A stretch of DNA of 64,000 nucleotides from the NCBI RefSeq assembly GCF_000718015.1, contig NZ_JODY01000029.1, positions 22,904 to 86,903 of the forward strand. Reading direction: 5' to 3'. The DNA comes from Streptomyces catenulae (GTDB lineage: Bacteria > Actinomycetota > Actinomycetes > Streptomycetales > Streptomycetaceae). The position numbers were made by a program, and so were the translations under genes. Below the pieces are notes generated by a model. That model was not told the DNA's origin, did no database searches, and worked only from the letters and a program-made list of their open reading frames with translations. Below are positions 25,212-35,353 of this stretch, in pieces (within the stretch, counting starts at the first letter, position 1; each line of letters opens with the position of its first letter).

Positions 25212-26165
25212 ATGCCCGCAGTGACCGTTGAGAATCCGTTGACCCTGCCGCGAGTGGCGGCACCCGCCGAGGCACGCCCCCGTCCCGTGCTGGCCGTCGC
25301 GACCGCGCCGAGCGGTTTCGAGGGCGAGGGCTTCCCGGTGCGCCGTGCGTTCGCCGGCATCAACTACGAGCACCTCGACCCGTTCATCATGATGGATCAG
25401 ATGGGTGAGGTGGAGTACGCGCCCGGAGAGCCCAAGGGCACGCCCTGGCACCCGCACCGCGGCTTCGAGACCGTCACGTACCTGATCGACGGGACCTTCG
25501 TGCACCGTGACTCGCACGGCGGTGGCGGGACCATCAACGGTGGCGACACCCAGTGGATGACCGCCGGGTCCGGGCTGCTGCACATCGAGGCGCCGCCGGA
25601 GTCGCTCGTCATGTCCGGCGGGCTCTTCCACGGCCTCCAGCTGTGGGTGAACCTCCCCAAGCGCGACAAGATGATGGCGCCGCGCTACCAGGACATCGGC
25701 GGCGGCCAGGTCAAGCTGCTCACCTCCGCCGACGGCGGTGCGCTGCTGCGGCTGATCGCCGGTGACCTCGACGGAAACAAGGGCCCCGGCATCACCCACA
25801 CGCCGATCACCATGCTCCATGTCTCGGTCAACCCGGGCGCGGAGGTGACCCTGCCGTGGCGGGCCGACTTCAACGCCCTCGGGTACGCGCTGGCCGGGCG
25901 CGGCACGGCGGGTGCGGAAGGCCGTCCGTTCCGGACCGGGCAGGCGGTCGTCTTCGGCTCCGGCGACTCGCTCACCATCCGGGCGGACGAGAGCCAGGAG
26001 TCCCGCAGCCCGAACTTCGAGGTCGTGCTGCTGGGCGGCGAGCCGATCCGGGAGCCGATGCGGCACTACGGCCCGTTCGTCATGAACACCCACGCCGAAC
26101 TGGCCCAGGCATTCGAGGACTTCCAGGCCGGGCGGCTCGGGACCGTACCCGCCGAGGAGAGCTGA
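25212..26165 (+). CDS. Pirin-family protein
   Basis: A 317-residue bicupin. The N-terminal cupin has the metal-binding set in PWHPHRGFETVTYLIDG and FVHRDSHGG; a C-terminal cupin follows (residues about 180-300) with EVTLPWRADFNALGYALAG. Pirins bind Fe or another metal; some have quercetin dioxygenase activity, others are redox sensors. The ATG at 25212 has GAGGAGG at the right distance. A MarR-like dyad sits in the promoter, in line with stress-induced expression of pirins. A parS-bearing palindrome follows its stop. Confidence 0.9.
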   Translation: MPAVTVENPLTLPRVAAPAEARPRPVLAVATAPSGFEGEGFPVRRAFAGINYEHLDPFIMMDQMGEVEYAPGEPKGTPWHPHRGFETVTYLIDGTFVHRDSHGGGGTINGGDTQWMTAGSGLLHIEAPPESLVMSGGLFHGLQLWVNLPKRDKMMAPRYQDIGGGQVKLLTSADGGALLRLIAGDLDGNKGPGITHTPITMLHVSVNPGAEVTLPWRADFNALGYALAGRGTAGAEGRPFRTGQAVVFGSGDSLTIRADESQESRSPNFEVVLLGGEPIREPMRHYGPFVMNTHAELAQAFEDFQAGRLGTVPAEES

Positions 26166-26190
26166 GCGCAGCCCCCGAAAGGGCGGCGGC

Positions 26191-26220
26191 CGTCCGGCGT
26201 TTCACGTGAAACGCCGGACG
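26191..26220. other. parS-like site embedded in a 30-bp perfect palindrome
   Basis: GTTTCACGTGAAAC at 26199-26212 is flanked on each side by CGTCCGGC/GCCGGACG, giving 15-bp arms without a loop. It follows the pirin stop, so it could also act as a terminator stem. Confidence 0.88.
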
Positions 26221-26226
26221 GCCGTG

Positions 26227-26248
26227 CCACGTTTCACGTGAAACGTGG
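26227..26248. other. parS-like site embedded in a 22-bp perfect palindrome
   Basis: GTTTCACGTGAAAC at 26231-26244 is extended by CCAC/GTGG. Its centre is 32 bp from the neighbouring site at 26199-26212. Confidence 0.88.
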
Positions 26249-26284
26249 GCCGTGTCCGGCCGGTGCACATGATGGACTGTTCGG

Positions 26285-27427
26285 GTGCAAAACGACCTGA
26301 AACGAGACCGGCCCCGCGGCGAGGCGCCGCTGCTTCCGATCGCCGCCCGCCGGACCGCCGCCTGGTGTGCGGTGGCGCTGCTGGTGGCAGGCGTGATCGC
26401 GGTCGGCGTCTGGCTCAGCGTGGAGCTGAGCGCCGCCGTCACGCCCGTACTGCTGGCCCTGCTGGGCAGCGCGCTGCTCGGGCCGCTGTACCGGCGGATG
26501 GTGGCGATGAAGCTGAACCGTTCGCTGGCCGCCGGACTGACCTGTGCGGTGCTGGTGATCGTGGTCGGCGGCGCCGGATACATCGTGGTCAGCGCGCTGG
26601 TCGACACCGGTGACCAGATCATCGCCTCGCTCAAGGAGGCGGCCAAGCAGCTCTCCCGGCACTTCGGCACCGCCGGGACCTCCCTCGACGACCTCGCCAC
26701 CAACGCCAAGACGTTCATCGGCAAGTTCGGCACCACCGCCGCCTCGGGGCTGCTGGCGGGCGTCAGCGTCGTCGGCCAGTTCATCGCGGCGGCGGTCCTC
26801 GCGCTGCTGCTGACCTTCTTCTTCCTCCGCGACTCGGACAAGGCGCTGAACGCGCTGCGCGACTGGGCGCCCGGCGACTCCGCGCCGCGGCTGGAGGGCA
26901 TGGCCCGCCGTGGCTTCCAGGCGATCGAGGGCTTCATGCGCGGCACCACCCTCATCGCCCTGATCGACGCCACCTGCATCACCGTCGGACTGCTGATCCT
27001 GGGCGTCCCCAACGCCTTCGGGCTGGGCGCGCTGGTCTTCGTCGGCGCCTACATCCCCTACCTCGGTGCCTTCATCTCGGGCGCCGTCGCGGTCCTGGTG
27101 GCGCTCGCCGAGGGCGGTTACGTCAAGGCGCTGTGGGCGCTCGGCGTGGTCCTCGCGGTGCAGGTGCTGGAGGGCCATGTCCTCCAGCCGATGATCCAGA
27201 GCCGGACCGTCCAGATGCACCCGGCGATCGTCATGCTGGCCATCACCGCGGGCGCCGGGGTCGCGGGCATCCTCGGCATGCTGCTCGCCGTGCCGCTGAC
27301 CGCCGCCGCCTTCGGCGCACTCCACGAACTGCGCCGCCACTACCTCAACTCGGCCACCGACTCACCGGACGCCACGGAACCGGAGGCGCCCGGCTCCGCC
27401 GGGGAGCCGTCGCCCGCGTCCTCGTAG
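26285..27427 (+). CDS. AI-2E-family transporter (UPF0118 membrane protein)
   Basis: A 380-residue membrane protein with about eight helices: two near the N-terminus (AWCAVALLVAGVIAVGVW and the following), a soluble middle stretch (about 100-140), then helices including AAAVLALLLTFFFLRDSD and the conserved GVPNAFGLGALVFVGAYIPYLGAF typical of AI-2 exporter-like permeases. Members export small molecules or act as Na+/H+ antiporters; the substrate here is unknown. GTG start. Its last 88 bases overlap the 3' end of the converging phosphatase gene, and both C-termini are Ser/Glu/Gly-rich there. Confidence 0.87.
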   Translation: MQNDLKRDRPRGEAPLLPIAARRTAAWCAVALLVAGVIAVGVWLSVELSAAVTPVLLALLGSALLGPLYRRMVAMKLNRSLAAGLTCAVLVIVVGGAGYIVVSALVDTGDQIIASLKEAAKQLSRHFGTAGTSLDDLATNAKTFIGKFGTTAASGLLAGVSVVGQFIAAAVLALLLTFFFLRDSDKALNALRDWAPGDSAPRLEGMARRGFQAIEGFMRGTTLIALIDATCITVGLLILGVPNAFGLGALVFVGAYIPYLGAFISGAVAVLVALAEGGYVKALWALGVVLAVQVLEGHVLQPMIQSRTVQMHPAIVMLAITAGAGVAGILGMLLAVPLTAAAFGALHELRRHYLNSATDSPDATEPEAPGSAGEPSPASS

Positions 27428-29514
27428 ATCTCGAACCAGGTCGACTTGCCGTCGCCGCGCGGCTCCACGCCCCACGCACCCGCCAGCAGCTCCATCAGCA
27501 CCAGACCGCGGCCCGAGGAGGCCAGCTCGCCGGGGCTGCGGCGGTGCGGCAGCTCGTCGCTGGCGTCGGCCACATCGACCCGCATCCGGCGGTGCCCGGC
27601 CGGGCCCGACAACTCGACGACCAGCAGCGCGTCCCCGTCGGTGTGCATCAGCACATTGGTGACGACCTCGGAGACCAGCAGCACCGCGGCGTCCACCTGC
27701 TCCGGATCGGCCCAGTCGTGCAGGACGTCGCGGATCTGCGCCCGGGCCTCGGCGATCCGCTCCGGCTCGGCCTGGGCGACGGTCAGCACCGTGCGCCGCA
27801 CCGGCCGCACCTCCTCCGGACCGCCCGCCCCCACCCGGCACGCGGCGGCGTCCCGGGAGAGCAGCAGCATCGCGATGTCGTCCTCCCGCCGGTCCACCAG
27901 CGGCCCGGTCATATGGTGCGAGGGCGGCCCGTGAACCGCCTGGACCAACGCGTCCGCCAGCCGTTCCAGACCCCCGTCGGCCACCCCGTCCGGATGGGAC
28001 TCGACGACGCCGCGCAGCCGGGCCCAGCCGGTCTCCAGGTCGTGGCCGCCGGTCTCGATCAGCCCGTCCGTGCAGACCAGCATCGTCTCGCCGGGCTCCA
28101 GGACCAGCCGGGTGGTCGGGTAGTCGGTGTCCGGTGTGATGCCCAGCGGCAGCCCGCCCGCGGTGGCGCGGACCAGCATGGTGCCGTCGGCGGTGCGGAT
28201 CGCCGGTTCCGGGTGCCCGGCCCGCGCGATGTCCAGCAGCCCGGTCGCCGGGTCGACCTCGATGTAGAGGCAGGTGGCGAAGCGCGGATCGGCACCCCCG
28301 GCGCCCTCGGTGTCGTTGATGCCGGAGAGGAACCGGGAGGCACGGGAGAGCACCGCGTCCGGGTGGTGGCCCTCCGCCGCGTAGGCGCGCAGCGCGATCC
28401 GCAGCTGTCCCATCAGCCCCGCGGCCCGTACGTCATGGCCCTGGACGTCGCCGATGACCAGCGCGGTCCGGCCGGACGGCAGCGGGATCATGTCGTACCA
28501 GTCGCCGCCGACCTCCAGCCCGCCACCGGTCGGCACGTACCGCGCGGCGACCGTCATCCCGGGGATGTCCGGCCGCACCGTCGGCATCATGGTGCGCTGG
28601 AGCCCGACGGAGAGTTCGTGCTGCGACTCCTGGGCACCGGCGCGGGCCAGCGCCTGGGCGAGCATCCGCGCGACGGTGGTGAGCACCGCCCGCTCGTCGG
28701 GGGTGAAGGTCACCGGATGGTTGAACCCGGCCATCCAGGCACCGATCGTGCGCCCCGCGTTGACCAGCGGCAGGAACGCCCACGAGGTGCGCGCGAAGCG
28801 GGCGGCGAGCGGCCAGGCGGTGGGGTAGCGCGCACGGTACGCCTCGGGCGTCGGCAGATAGATCGCCCGCCCGGTCCGCACGACCTCGGCCGCCGGGTAG
28901 TCGGTGTCCGTCGTCATGTCGGTGAACGGCCGCTCGTCCCCGCCCGGCTGGCCGTGGTGGCCGATGACGGTGAGGCGGCCCCCGACGACACCGAAGACCG
29001 CGAGGCCATCGGGTATGAACCCGGGCATCGACAGTCCGGCCGCCACCCGCAGCACCTCCGCGGTGGACCGCGCCTCCGCCAGCGCCCGCCCGGCGTCCAG
29101 CAGGAACGCCTCACGCGAGCGCCGCCAGTCGCCGGTGACCGGGGTGCGGGCCGTGGCCTCGGGCTGCGGGTCGGGCACCTCCTGGAGCGTGCCCAGCAGG
29201 GTGAAGGTGCCGTCGCGGCGCAGCGGGCAGAAGCGGGAGCGGACGGTGCGCAGCACCCGGCCGTCGGCGTCGACGACGCGGAGCCGGGACTCGGCGAGGC
29301 TCCGTTCGGCGACGGCGAGCTGCACCACGCCGTTGATCTCGGCGTAGTCGACCGGGTGGAAACGGGACCGCACGGCCGCCCGGGAGAGTTCCACGGCCCG
29401 CGCCGGGAGTCCGAGCAGCCGGGCGGCCTCGGCGTCGAGCCGGACCTTTCCCGAGGCGTCGTCCCAGCGCCACAGGCCGGTCGCGAGGGCGGCCAGGAGA
29501 TCCTTCGTGCGCAT
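27340..29514 (-). CDS. SpoIIE-type PP2C phosphatase with PAS, GAF and HATPase domains
   Basis: A 724-residue signalling protein. A PAS-like region (about 1-115) is followed by a GAF domain (about 150-300), a PP2C/SpoIIE domain (about 320-530) with metal-binding motifs VGGDWYDMI, VIGDVQGHDV and VCTDGLIE, and a C-terminal anti-sigma-type HATPase (about 570-700; VVTNVLMHTDGDALLV, SGRGLVLMELL). Such proteins dephosphorylate anti-anti-sigma factors and may phosphorylate them through the HATPase, giving both switches of a partner-switching module. No sigma-factor partner is nearby. Its 3' end overlaps the permease gene. Confidence 0.92.
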   Translation of the reverse strand: MRTKDLLAALATGLWRWDDASGKVRLDAEAARLLGLPARAVELSRAAVRSRFHPVDYAEINGVVQLAVAERSLAESRLRVVDADGRVLRTVRSRFCPLRRDGTFTLLGTLQEVPDPQPEATARTPVTGDWRRSREAFLLDAGRALAEARSTAEVLRVAAGLSMPGFIPDGLAVFGVVGGRLTVIGHHGQPGGDERPFTDMTTDTDYPAAEVVRTGRAIYLPTPEAYRARYPTAWPLAARFARTSWAFLPLVNAGRTIGAWMAGFNHPVTFTPDERAVLTTVARMLAQALARAGAQESQHELSVGLQRTMMPTVRPDIPGMTVAARYVPTGGGLEVGGDWYDMIPLPSGRTALVIGDVQGHDVRAAGLMGQLRIALRAYAAEGHHPDAVLSRASRFLSGINDTEGAGGADPRFATCLYIEVDPATGLLDIARAGHPEPAIRTADGTMLVRATAGGLPLGITPDTDYPTTRLVLEPGETMLVCTDGLIETGGHDLETGWARLRGVVESHPDGVADGGLERLADALVQAVHGPPSHHMTGPLVDRREDDIAMLLLSRDAAACRVGAGGPEEVRPVRRTVLTVAQAEPERIAEARAQIRDVLHDWADPEQVDAAVLLVSEVVTNVLMHTDGDALLVVELSGPAGHRRMRVDVADASDELPHRRSPGELASSGRGLVLMELLAGAWGVEPRGDGKSTWFEIYEDAGDGSPAEPGASGSVASGESVAELR

Positions 29515-29811
29515 TGCCTCACTTTAAGTTGATTCCTCCGACGGCCACCAACGCGGTGCCCCGCCACGGTGCGGCCCACCGGCCGCGGCGCCGCCCGGAA
29601 GCGCCCGGCCCGCGCCCGGCCCGGCCCCGTGCCGCCCGCCGCGCGTCCGGTGTCACGTCTATGCCAATCCGGCGCCCGGCCCCGGGACGGTAACCTGGAG
29701 CGGTTATCACATACCCGGGGCGGTCCTCCACGGACGGCAGCGGTTCGGCCACGGACGGACAGCGTCCGTGTGCGGCCTCCCCACCTCGACTCGCGACGAC
29801 TTGGATGAGCG

Positions 29812-31584
29812 ATGCATCGGTACCGGTCCCACACCTGCGGCGAGCTTCGGGCCGCGGACGTCGACACGGACGTCCGCCTCAGCGGCTGGCTGCACAATCG
29901 ACGTGACCTGGGCGGCATCCTCTTCATCGATCTGCGCGACCACTACGGTCTGGTGCAGCTCGTCGCCCGTCCCGGCACCCCCGCCAACGAGGCGCTCTCC
30001 TCGCTGACCAAGGAGACCGTCGTCCGTATCGACGGCAAGGTCTCCGCCCGCGGCGCGGACAACGTCAACCCCGACCTGCCGACCGGCGAGATCGAGATCG
30101 AGGTCTCCGACGTCGAGGTGCTGGGCGCCGCCGAGCAGATCCCGTTCACCATCAACGCCGAGGACGGGGTCAACGAGGAGAAGCGCCTGGAGTACCGCTT
30201 CCTCGACCTGCGCCGCGAGCGGATGCATCGCAACATCCTGCTGCGCACCGCCGTCATCTCCGCCATCCGGCACAAGATGACCGCGCTCGGCTTCAACGAG
30301 ATGGCCACCCCGATCCTGTCGGCCACCTCCCCCGAGGGCGCCCGCGACTTCCTCGTCCCCTCGCGGCTGCACGCCGGTAAGTTCTACGCGCTGCCGCAGG
30401 CGCCGCAGCAGTTCAAGCAGCTGCTGATGATCGCCGGGTTCGACCGCTACTTCCAGATCGCGCCCTGCTTCCGCGACGAGGACGCCCGCGCCGACCGCTC
30501 GCCGGGCGAGTTCTACCAGCTCGACGTCGAGATGAGCTTCGTCGAGCAGGAGGACGTCTTCCGGCCGATCGAGAAGCTGATGACCGAGCTGTTCACCGAG
30601 TTCGGTGGCGGTCGCACGGTCACCTCGCCGTTCCCGCGCATCCCGTTCCGCGAGTCGATGCTGAAGTACGGCTCCGACAAGCCCGACCTCCGTGCCGAGC
30701 TGGAGCTGGTGGACGTCTCGGACGTCTTCGCCGGTTCCGGTTTCAAGGCGTTCGCCGGGAAGCACGTCCGCGCGCTGGCCGTGCCGGACACCGCGGGCCA
30801 GTCGCGGAAGTTCTTCGACCAGATGGGCGACTTCGCCGTCCAGCAGGGCGCGAAGGGCCTCGCCTGGATCCGCGTCGGCGAGAACAACGAGCTGACCGGC
30901 CCGATCGCCAAGTTCCTCACCGACGAGGACACCAAGGCGCTCGTCGAGGCGCTGGGCCTGGCCCCCGGCCACGCCGTCTTCTTCGGCGCCGGCGAGTTCG
31001 ACGAGGTCTCCAAGATCATGGGCGCGGTCCGCGTCGAGGCGGCCAAGCGCACCGGCCACTTCGTCGAGGACGAGTTCCGCTTCTGCTGGATCGTCGACTT
31101 CCCGATGTTCGAGAAGGACGAGGACACCGGCAAGATCGAGTTCTCCCACAACCCGTTCTCCATGCCCCAGGGGGGCCTGGAAGCGCTGGAGACCAAGGAC
31201 CCGCTGGACATCCTCGCCTGGCAGTACGACATCGTCTGCAACGGCACCGAGCTGTCCTCCGGCGCGATCCGTAACCACGAGCCGGACGTCATGTACAAGG
31301 CGTTCGCCATCGCCGGTTACGACAAGGACACCGTCGAGGCGGAGTTCGGCGGCATGCTCCGCGCCTTCAAGTTCGGCGCCCCGCCGCACGGCGGCATCGC
31401 CCCGGGCGTCGACCGCATCGTGATGCTGCTCGCCGACGAGCCCAACATCCGCGAGACCATCGCCTTCCCGCTCAACGGCAACGCCCAGGACCTGCTCATG
31501 GGCGCGCCCAGCGAGGTCGAGGAGGCGCGCCTCAAGGAGCTGCACCTGAGCATCCGCAAGCCCCAGGTGAAGACCCAGGGCTGA
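29812..31584 (+). CDS. aspS: Aspartyl-tRNA synthetase
   Basis: A 590-residue bacterial-type class II synthetase: OB-fold anticodon-binding domain (1-110), catalytic core with motif 2 [19 protein letters not shown], the GAD insertion (about 285-420) and motif 3 [13 protein letters not shown]. It charges tRNA-Asp. In the OB-fold the segment RRDLGG has Leu where known nondiscriminating enzymes often have His, so the enzyme looks more like the discriminating type; this is a one-residue inference. ATG start. The 297-base upstream gap has a TAACCT hexamer near 29691 but no evident T-box. Confidence 0.98.
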   Translation: MHRYRSHTCGELRAADVDTDVRLSGWLHNRRDLGGILFIDLRDHYGLVQLVARPGTPANEALSSLTKETVVRIDGKVSARGADNVNPDLPTGEIEIEVSDVEVLGAAEQIPFTINAEDGVNEEKRLEYRFLDLRRERMHRNILLRTAVISAIRHKMTALGFNEMATPILSATSPEGARDFLVPSRLHAGKFYALPQAPQQFKQLLMIAGFDRYFQIAPCFRDEDARADRSPGEFYQLDVEMSFVEQEDVFRPIEKLMTELFTEFGGGRTVTSPFPRIPFRESMLKYGSDKPDLRAELELVDVSDVFAGSGFKAFAGKHVRALAVPDTAGQSRKFFDQMGDFAVQQGAKGLAWIRVGENNELTGPIAKFLTDEDTKALVEALGLAPGHAVFFGAGEFDEVSKIMGAVRVEAAKRTGHFVEDEFRFCWIVDFPMFEKDEDTGKIEFSHNPFSMPQGGLEALETKDPLDILAWQYDIVCNGTELSSGAIRNHEPDVMYKAFAIAGYDKDTVEAEFGGMLRAFKFGAPPHGGIAPGVDRIVMLLADEPNIRETIAFPLNGNAQDLLMGAPSEVEEARLKELHLSIRKPQVKTQG

Positions 31585-31596
31585 CGCGCACCGCAC

Positions 31597-31644
31597 ACGG
31601 CGAAGCCCCCGCGACCTTCCGGAAGGTCGCGGGGGCTTCGCCGT
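31597..31644. terminator. 48-bp perfect palindrome, bidirectional terminator
   Basis: Two 24-bp arms with no unpaired centre (31597-31620 and 31621-31644; ACGGCGAAGCCCCCGCG begins the left arm) lie between aspS and the converging metG. Confidence 0.92.
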
Positions 31645-31659
31645 ACGGGGCGTCCGGGA

Positions 31660-33378
31660 TCAGGCGTCGTCACCGCCGCCGAAGCGGGCGCGGTACGCCT
31701 CCAGGTCGTCCTCGGTGATCTTCGCGAAGAGGACCGGCGGCACCGTGAACGCGGTACCCGCCGGGACCGAGGCCAGCGCCGCCGCCTCCTCACCGGTCAC
31801 CCACGCCGCGGTGTCGTCGGCCAGCGCGAACGCGCCGCGCATGGCCTTCGCGGACGCCGGGATGAACGGCTCGGAGATCACCGCGTAGAGGTGGATGAGG
31901 TTCATCGCGGTGCGCAGCGTCAGCGCCGCGGCGTCCTGGTCGGTCTTGATCTCCAGCCAGGGGGCCTTCTCCTCCAGGTAGGAGTTGCCCGCGCTCCACA
32001 GGGCGCGCAGCGACGCCGCGGCCTTACGGAACTGCAGCGCCTCCATGTGGCCCTCGTACTCGGCGAGCAGCCGCGCGATCTCCTCGCCCAGCTTCCGCTC
32101 GGCCTCGCCCGCCTCGGCACCGGCCGGAACCTCGTCGCCGAACCGCTTGCGGGAGAACGACAGCACACGGTTGACGAAGTTGCCGAGGGTGTCGGCGAGG
32201 TCCTTGTTGACGGAGGCGGAGAACAGCTCCCAGGTGAAGGAGGTGTCGTCGGACTCCGGCGCGTGCGCCATCAGGAAGTAGCGCCAGTAGTCGGCGGGGA
32301 GCAGCTCCAGCGCCGCGTCGGTGAAGATGCCGCGCTGCTGGGAGGTGGAGAACTTCCCGCCGTAGTAGTTGAGCCAGTTGAACGCCTTGAGGAAGTCGAC
32401 CTTCTTCCAGGGCTCACGGGTGCCGAGCTGGGTGGCCGGGAACATCACGGAGTGGAACGGGACGTTGTCCTTGGCCATGAACTCCGTGTAGCGCACGTCC
32501 TCCGCCTCGTACCACCACGACTTCCAGTCGCGGTTCTCCGCATCGGCGTCCGCCCACTCCTTCGTCGAGCCGATGTACTCGATCGGCGCGTCGAACCAGA
32601 CGTAGAAGACCTTGCCCTCGGCGGCCAGCTCCGGCCAGACGTCGGCGGGGACGGGGACGCCCCAGTCGAGGTCACGGGTGATGGCGCGGTCCTGGAGGCC
32701 CTCGGTCAGCCACTTGTGGGCGATGGAGGAGGCGAGCGTCGGCCACTCCTTGCTGCCGTTGCCCTCCAGCCAGCCCTCGACCTCGTGCTGGAGCTTCGAC
32801 TGGAGGAGGAAGAGGTGCTTGGTCTCGCGGACCTCCAGGTCACCGCTGCCGCTGATCGCCGAGCGGGCGTCGATCAGGTCCGTCGGGTCGAGGACCCGGG
32901 TGCAGTTCTCGCACTGGTCGCCGCGGGCCTTGTCGTAGCCGCAGTGCGGGCAGGTGCCGACGATGTAGCGGTCGGGCAGGAACCGCTCGTCGGCGTTGGA
33001 GTACACCTGGCGGATCGCCCGCTCCTCGATGAAGCCGTTCTCGTGGAGCTTGCGGGCGAAGTGCTGCGTCAGCTCGACGTTCTCCTGCGAGGAGCTGCGG
33101 CCGAAGTGGTCGAACTCCAGGCCGAAGCCGTCGTAGATCGCCTTCTGCTTCTCGTGCTGCTCGGCGCAGAATGCGGCCACCGACTGCCCCGCGGCCTTCG
33201 CGGCCAGCTCCGCCGGGGTGCCGTGCTCGTCCGTCGCACAGATGTAGAGGACGTCGTGCCCGCGCTTGCGCATATACCGCGCGTACACATCGGCCGGGAG
33301 CATGGACCCCACCATGTTGCCCAGGTGCTTGATCCCGTTGATGTACGGAAGGGCGCTGGTGATGAGGTGTCGAGCCAT
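31660..33378 (-). CDS. metG: Methionyl-tRNA synthetase
   Basis: A 572-residue class I synthetase that charges tRNA-Met. The HIGH-like motif is in [17 protein letters not shown] zinc knuckle has [17 protein letters not shown]. The KMSKS loop is [11 protein letters not shown], so the signature is KFSTS, keeping the first lysine and the two serines. The anticodon-binding helical domain is intact, and the C-terminal tRNA-binding dimer domain of longer MetRS is absent. ATG start at 33378. Monocistronic, convergent with aspS. Confidence 0.98.
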   Translation of the reverse strand: MARHLITSALPYINGIKHLGNMVGSMLPADVYARYMRKRGHDVLYICATDEHGTPAELAAKAAGQSVAAFCAEQHEKQKAIYDGFGLEFDHFGRSSSQENVELTQHFARKLHENGFIEERAIRQVYSNADERFLPDRYIVGTCPHCGYDKARGDQCENCTRVLDPTDLIDARSAISGSGDLEVRETKHLFLLQSKLQHEVEGWLEGNGSKEWPTLASSIAHKWLTEGLQDRAITRDLDWGVPVPADVWPELAAEGKVFYVWFDAPIEYIGSTKEWADADAENRDWKSWWYEAEDVRYTEFMAKDNVPFHSVMFPATQLGTREPWKKVDFLKAFNWLNYYGGKFSTSQQRGIFTDAALELLPADYWRYFLMAHAPESDDTSFTWELFSASVNKDLADTLGNFVNRVLSFSRKRFGDEVPAGAEAGEAERKLGEEIARLLAEYEGHMEALQFRKAAASLRALWSAGNSYLEEKAPWLEIKTDQDAAALTLRTAMNLIHLYAVISEPFIPASAKAMRGAFALADDTAAWVTGEEAAALASVPAGTAFTVPPVLFAKITEDDLEAYRARFGGGDDA

Positions 33379-33534
33379 TGCCGGCTGCTCCCAAGTCGCT
33401 ACGGTGAGTGAGGAATTGCTTTACGGAACGTCAATATCGTACTGGACCGGCCGAGGCCAATTCACAGGCGTTCCGGCGGGCATTTCCGCAGGCAGTACGG
33501 GCGGGTACGGGGGCGTACGGCGTCCGTGTCCCGC

Positions 33535-35160
33535 TCAGCGGGCGGTGTCCGGGGCGGGGGCGGCGGAGCGGTCGGGCGCGGGCCCGTGGCGCGGTGCCCG
33601 GGCGGTGATCAGCAGGCCCGCGACGCAGGCGGCCAGCAGCATGATCGCCGCGGAGACGCCGATCGCGACGGTGAAACCGTGCACCACCCCCTCCTTGACG
33701 AGCGCGTCGCGCACCGCGGGCGACAGCCGCCCGGCCCGTGCCGCGGCCGTCAGCCGGTCCGCGAGGTACGCCGCCCCGGTCGAGGTCGCGAGGGTGTTGA
33801 GCAGCGCCGTTCCGATCGAACCGCCCACCTGCTGCGCCGTGTTGAGCGTCGCCGAGGTGACCCCGGCGTCCCGCGGCGCGACCCCGGCGGTCGCGGTCGC
33901 CGTCACCGGCATGAAGATCAGGCCCATGCCCAGCCCGACGAGGAGTTCGGCGGGCAGCACCCGCGGGGCGTACGCGGACCGCGCGGTCAGGAACGTCAGC
34001 AGATACAGCCCACCGGACGCCAGCAGCGCCCCGGGCACCATCAGCAGCCGCGGCGGGAGATGGTGCAGCAGCCGCGCCGATATCTGCGTCGCACCGGTGA
34101 CGATGGCGAGCGTCATCGGCAGAAATGCCAATCCGGCCTTCACCGGTGAATAGCCGAGCACGATCTGGAAGTAATAGGTCAGGAAAAGGAACATCCCGAA
34201 CAGCGCGAGCGTGGCCAGCGCCATCGTCAGGAATGCGCCGCCGCGATTGCGGTCCCGCACGATGTGCAGCGGCAGCAGCGGATGACGGGCCCGCGTCTGC
34301 CACCCCGCGAACGCCGCGAGCAGCGCGACGCCGCCGCACAGCAGCCCCAGCACCAGCGCGTCGTCCCAGCCCCGCGGCCGCGCCTCGCTGCACCCGTAGA
34401 CGATCGCGACCAGCCCGCCGCAGCCCAGCACCGCCCCGAGGACGTCGAGGCGGGCGCCGCCCCGCTCCGGGCGGTCGTGCAGGAACACCGTGGCGCCGAG
34501 GAACGCCAGCGCCGCGATCGGCACGTTCACATACAGACACCAGCGCCAGTCCAGATACTCGGTCAGCACCCCGCCCACGATCAGCCCGATCGCCGCCCCG
34601 CCGCCCGCGATCGCCCCGTAGATCCCGAACGCCTTGCCGCGCTCCTTCCCGTCCCGGAACGTCGTCGTCAGCAACGACAGCGCGGACGGCGCCAGCACCG
34701 CCCCGAACGCCCCCTGCAGCGCCCGCGCCCCGAACAGCAACCCCGGACCACCCGCGGCGCCCCCGAGCCCCGACGCCACCGCGAACCCCACCAGCCCCAC
34801 CATGAACGTCGTCTTCCGCCCGACCAGATCCGCGATCCGCCCACCCAGCAGCAACAACCCACCGAACGCGAGCGTGTACGCGGTGATCACCCACTGCCGA
34901 TCCGCATCCGAGATCCCCAGCTCCCGCTGCGCCGACGGCAACGCGATGTTCACGATGGTGGCGTCCAGCACGACCATGAGCTGAGCCAGCGCGATGACCA
35001 CCAGCGCCCACCAGCGGCGGGGGTCGGACGGAGCACCACCGGGACGCCCGGCCTGCGCCCGGACTCCCCCTTCCTCCGCCCGGACTTCCCCTACCTGCGG
35101 CCGGTCCTTCCGCGCCCGGTCCCCGGCCGGAGCCGCGTCCCCCTGTCCATCTGTGCCCAT
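33535..35160 (-). CDS. EmrB/QacA-type MFS drug exporter (DHA2, 14 TM)
   Basis: A 541-residue exporter with about 14 membrane helices. Helix 1 has the DHA2 motif LAQLMVVLDATIVNIALP, loop 2-3 has motif A (GGRIADLVGRKTTFM), and helix 5 has the antiporter motif C-like IGLIVGGVLTEYLDWRWCLYVN. The N-terminus (about 45 residues) is charged and soluble. It should exchange drugs or cationic compounds for protons. The ATG at 35160 is plausible, and a shorter start near PSDPRRWWAL cannot be excluded. No adjacent TetR regulator is seen; the gene borders the low-G+C island. Confidence 0.9.
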   Translation of the reverse strand: MGTDGQGDAAPAGDRARKDRPQVGEVRAEEGGVRAQAGRPGGAPSDPRRWWALVVIALAQLMVVLDATIVNIALPSAQRELGISDADRQWVITAYTLAFGGLLLLGGRIADLVGRKTTFMVGLVGFAVASGLGGAAGGPGLLFGARALQGAFGAVLAPSALSLLTTTFRDGKERGKAFGIYGAIAGGGAAIGLIVGGVLTEYLDWRWCLYVNVPIAALAFLGATVFLHDRPERGGARLDVLGAVLGCGGLVAIVYGCSEARPRGWDDALVLGLLCGGVALLAAFAGWQTRARHPLLPLHIVRDRNRGGAFLTMALATLALFGMFLFLTYYFQIVLGYSPVKAGLAFLPMTLAIVTGATQISARLLHHLPPRLLMVPGALLASGGLYLLTFLTARSAYAPRVLPAELLVGLGMGLIFMPVTATATAGVAPRDAGVTSATLNTAQQVGGSIGTALLNTLATSTGAAYLADRLTAAARAGRLSPAVRDALVKEGVVHGFTVAIGVSAAIMLLAACVAGLLITARAPRHGPAPDRSAAPAPDTAR

Positions 35161-35353
35161 CGTCCGACCTGCTTCCGCCGGTCGCCGCCCCGACGCCCGA
35201 CACTTACGCGGACAGATCGGGGCAACTGGATCAGTTCACCCAATCAGGGTAGGAGGGGCGGGGTGGGGGTGCATGGTGGGCGGGGCGCGTGTGGGAACAG
35301 TGCCCTGCAGCAAGGCCGGTGGACCGGCACCGAAGCGACTTTCGTTTTTTCAG

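Noticed and set aside
27133..29532. A 799-codon open frame on the + strand
   Set aside because: It is antisense to the SpoIIE phosphatase gene, with low-complexity product and no ribosome-binding site.
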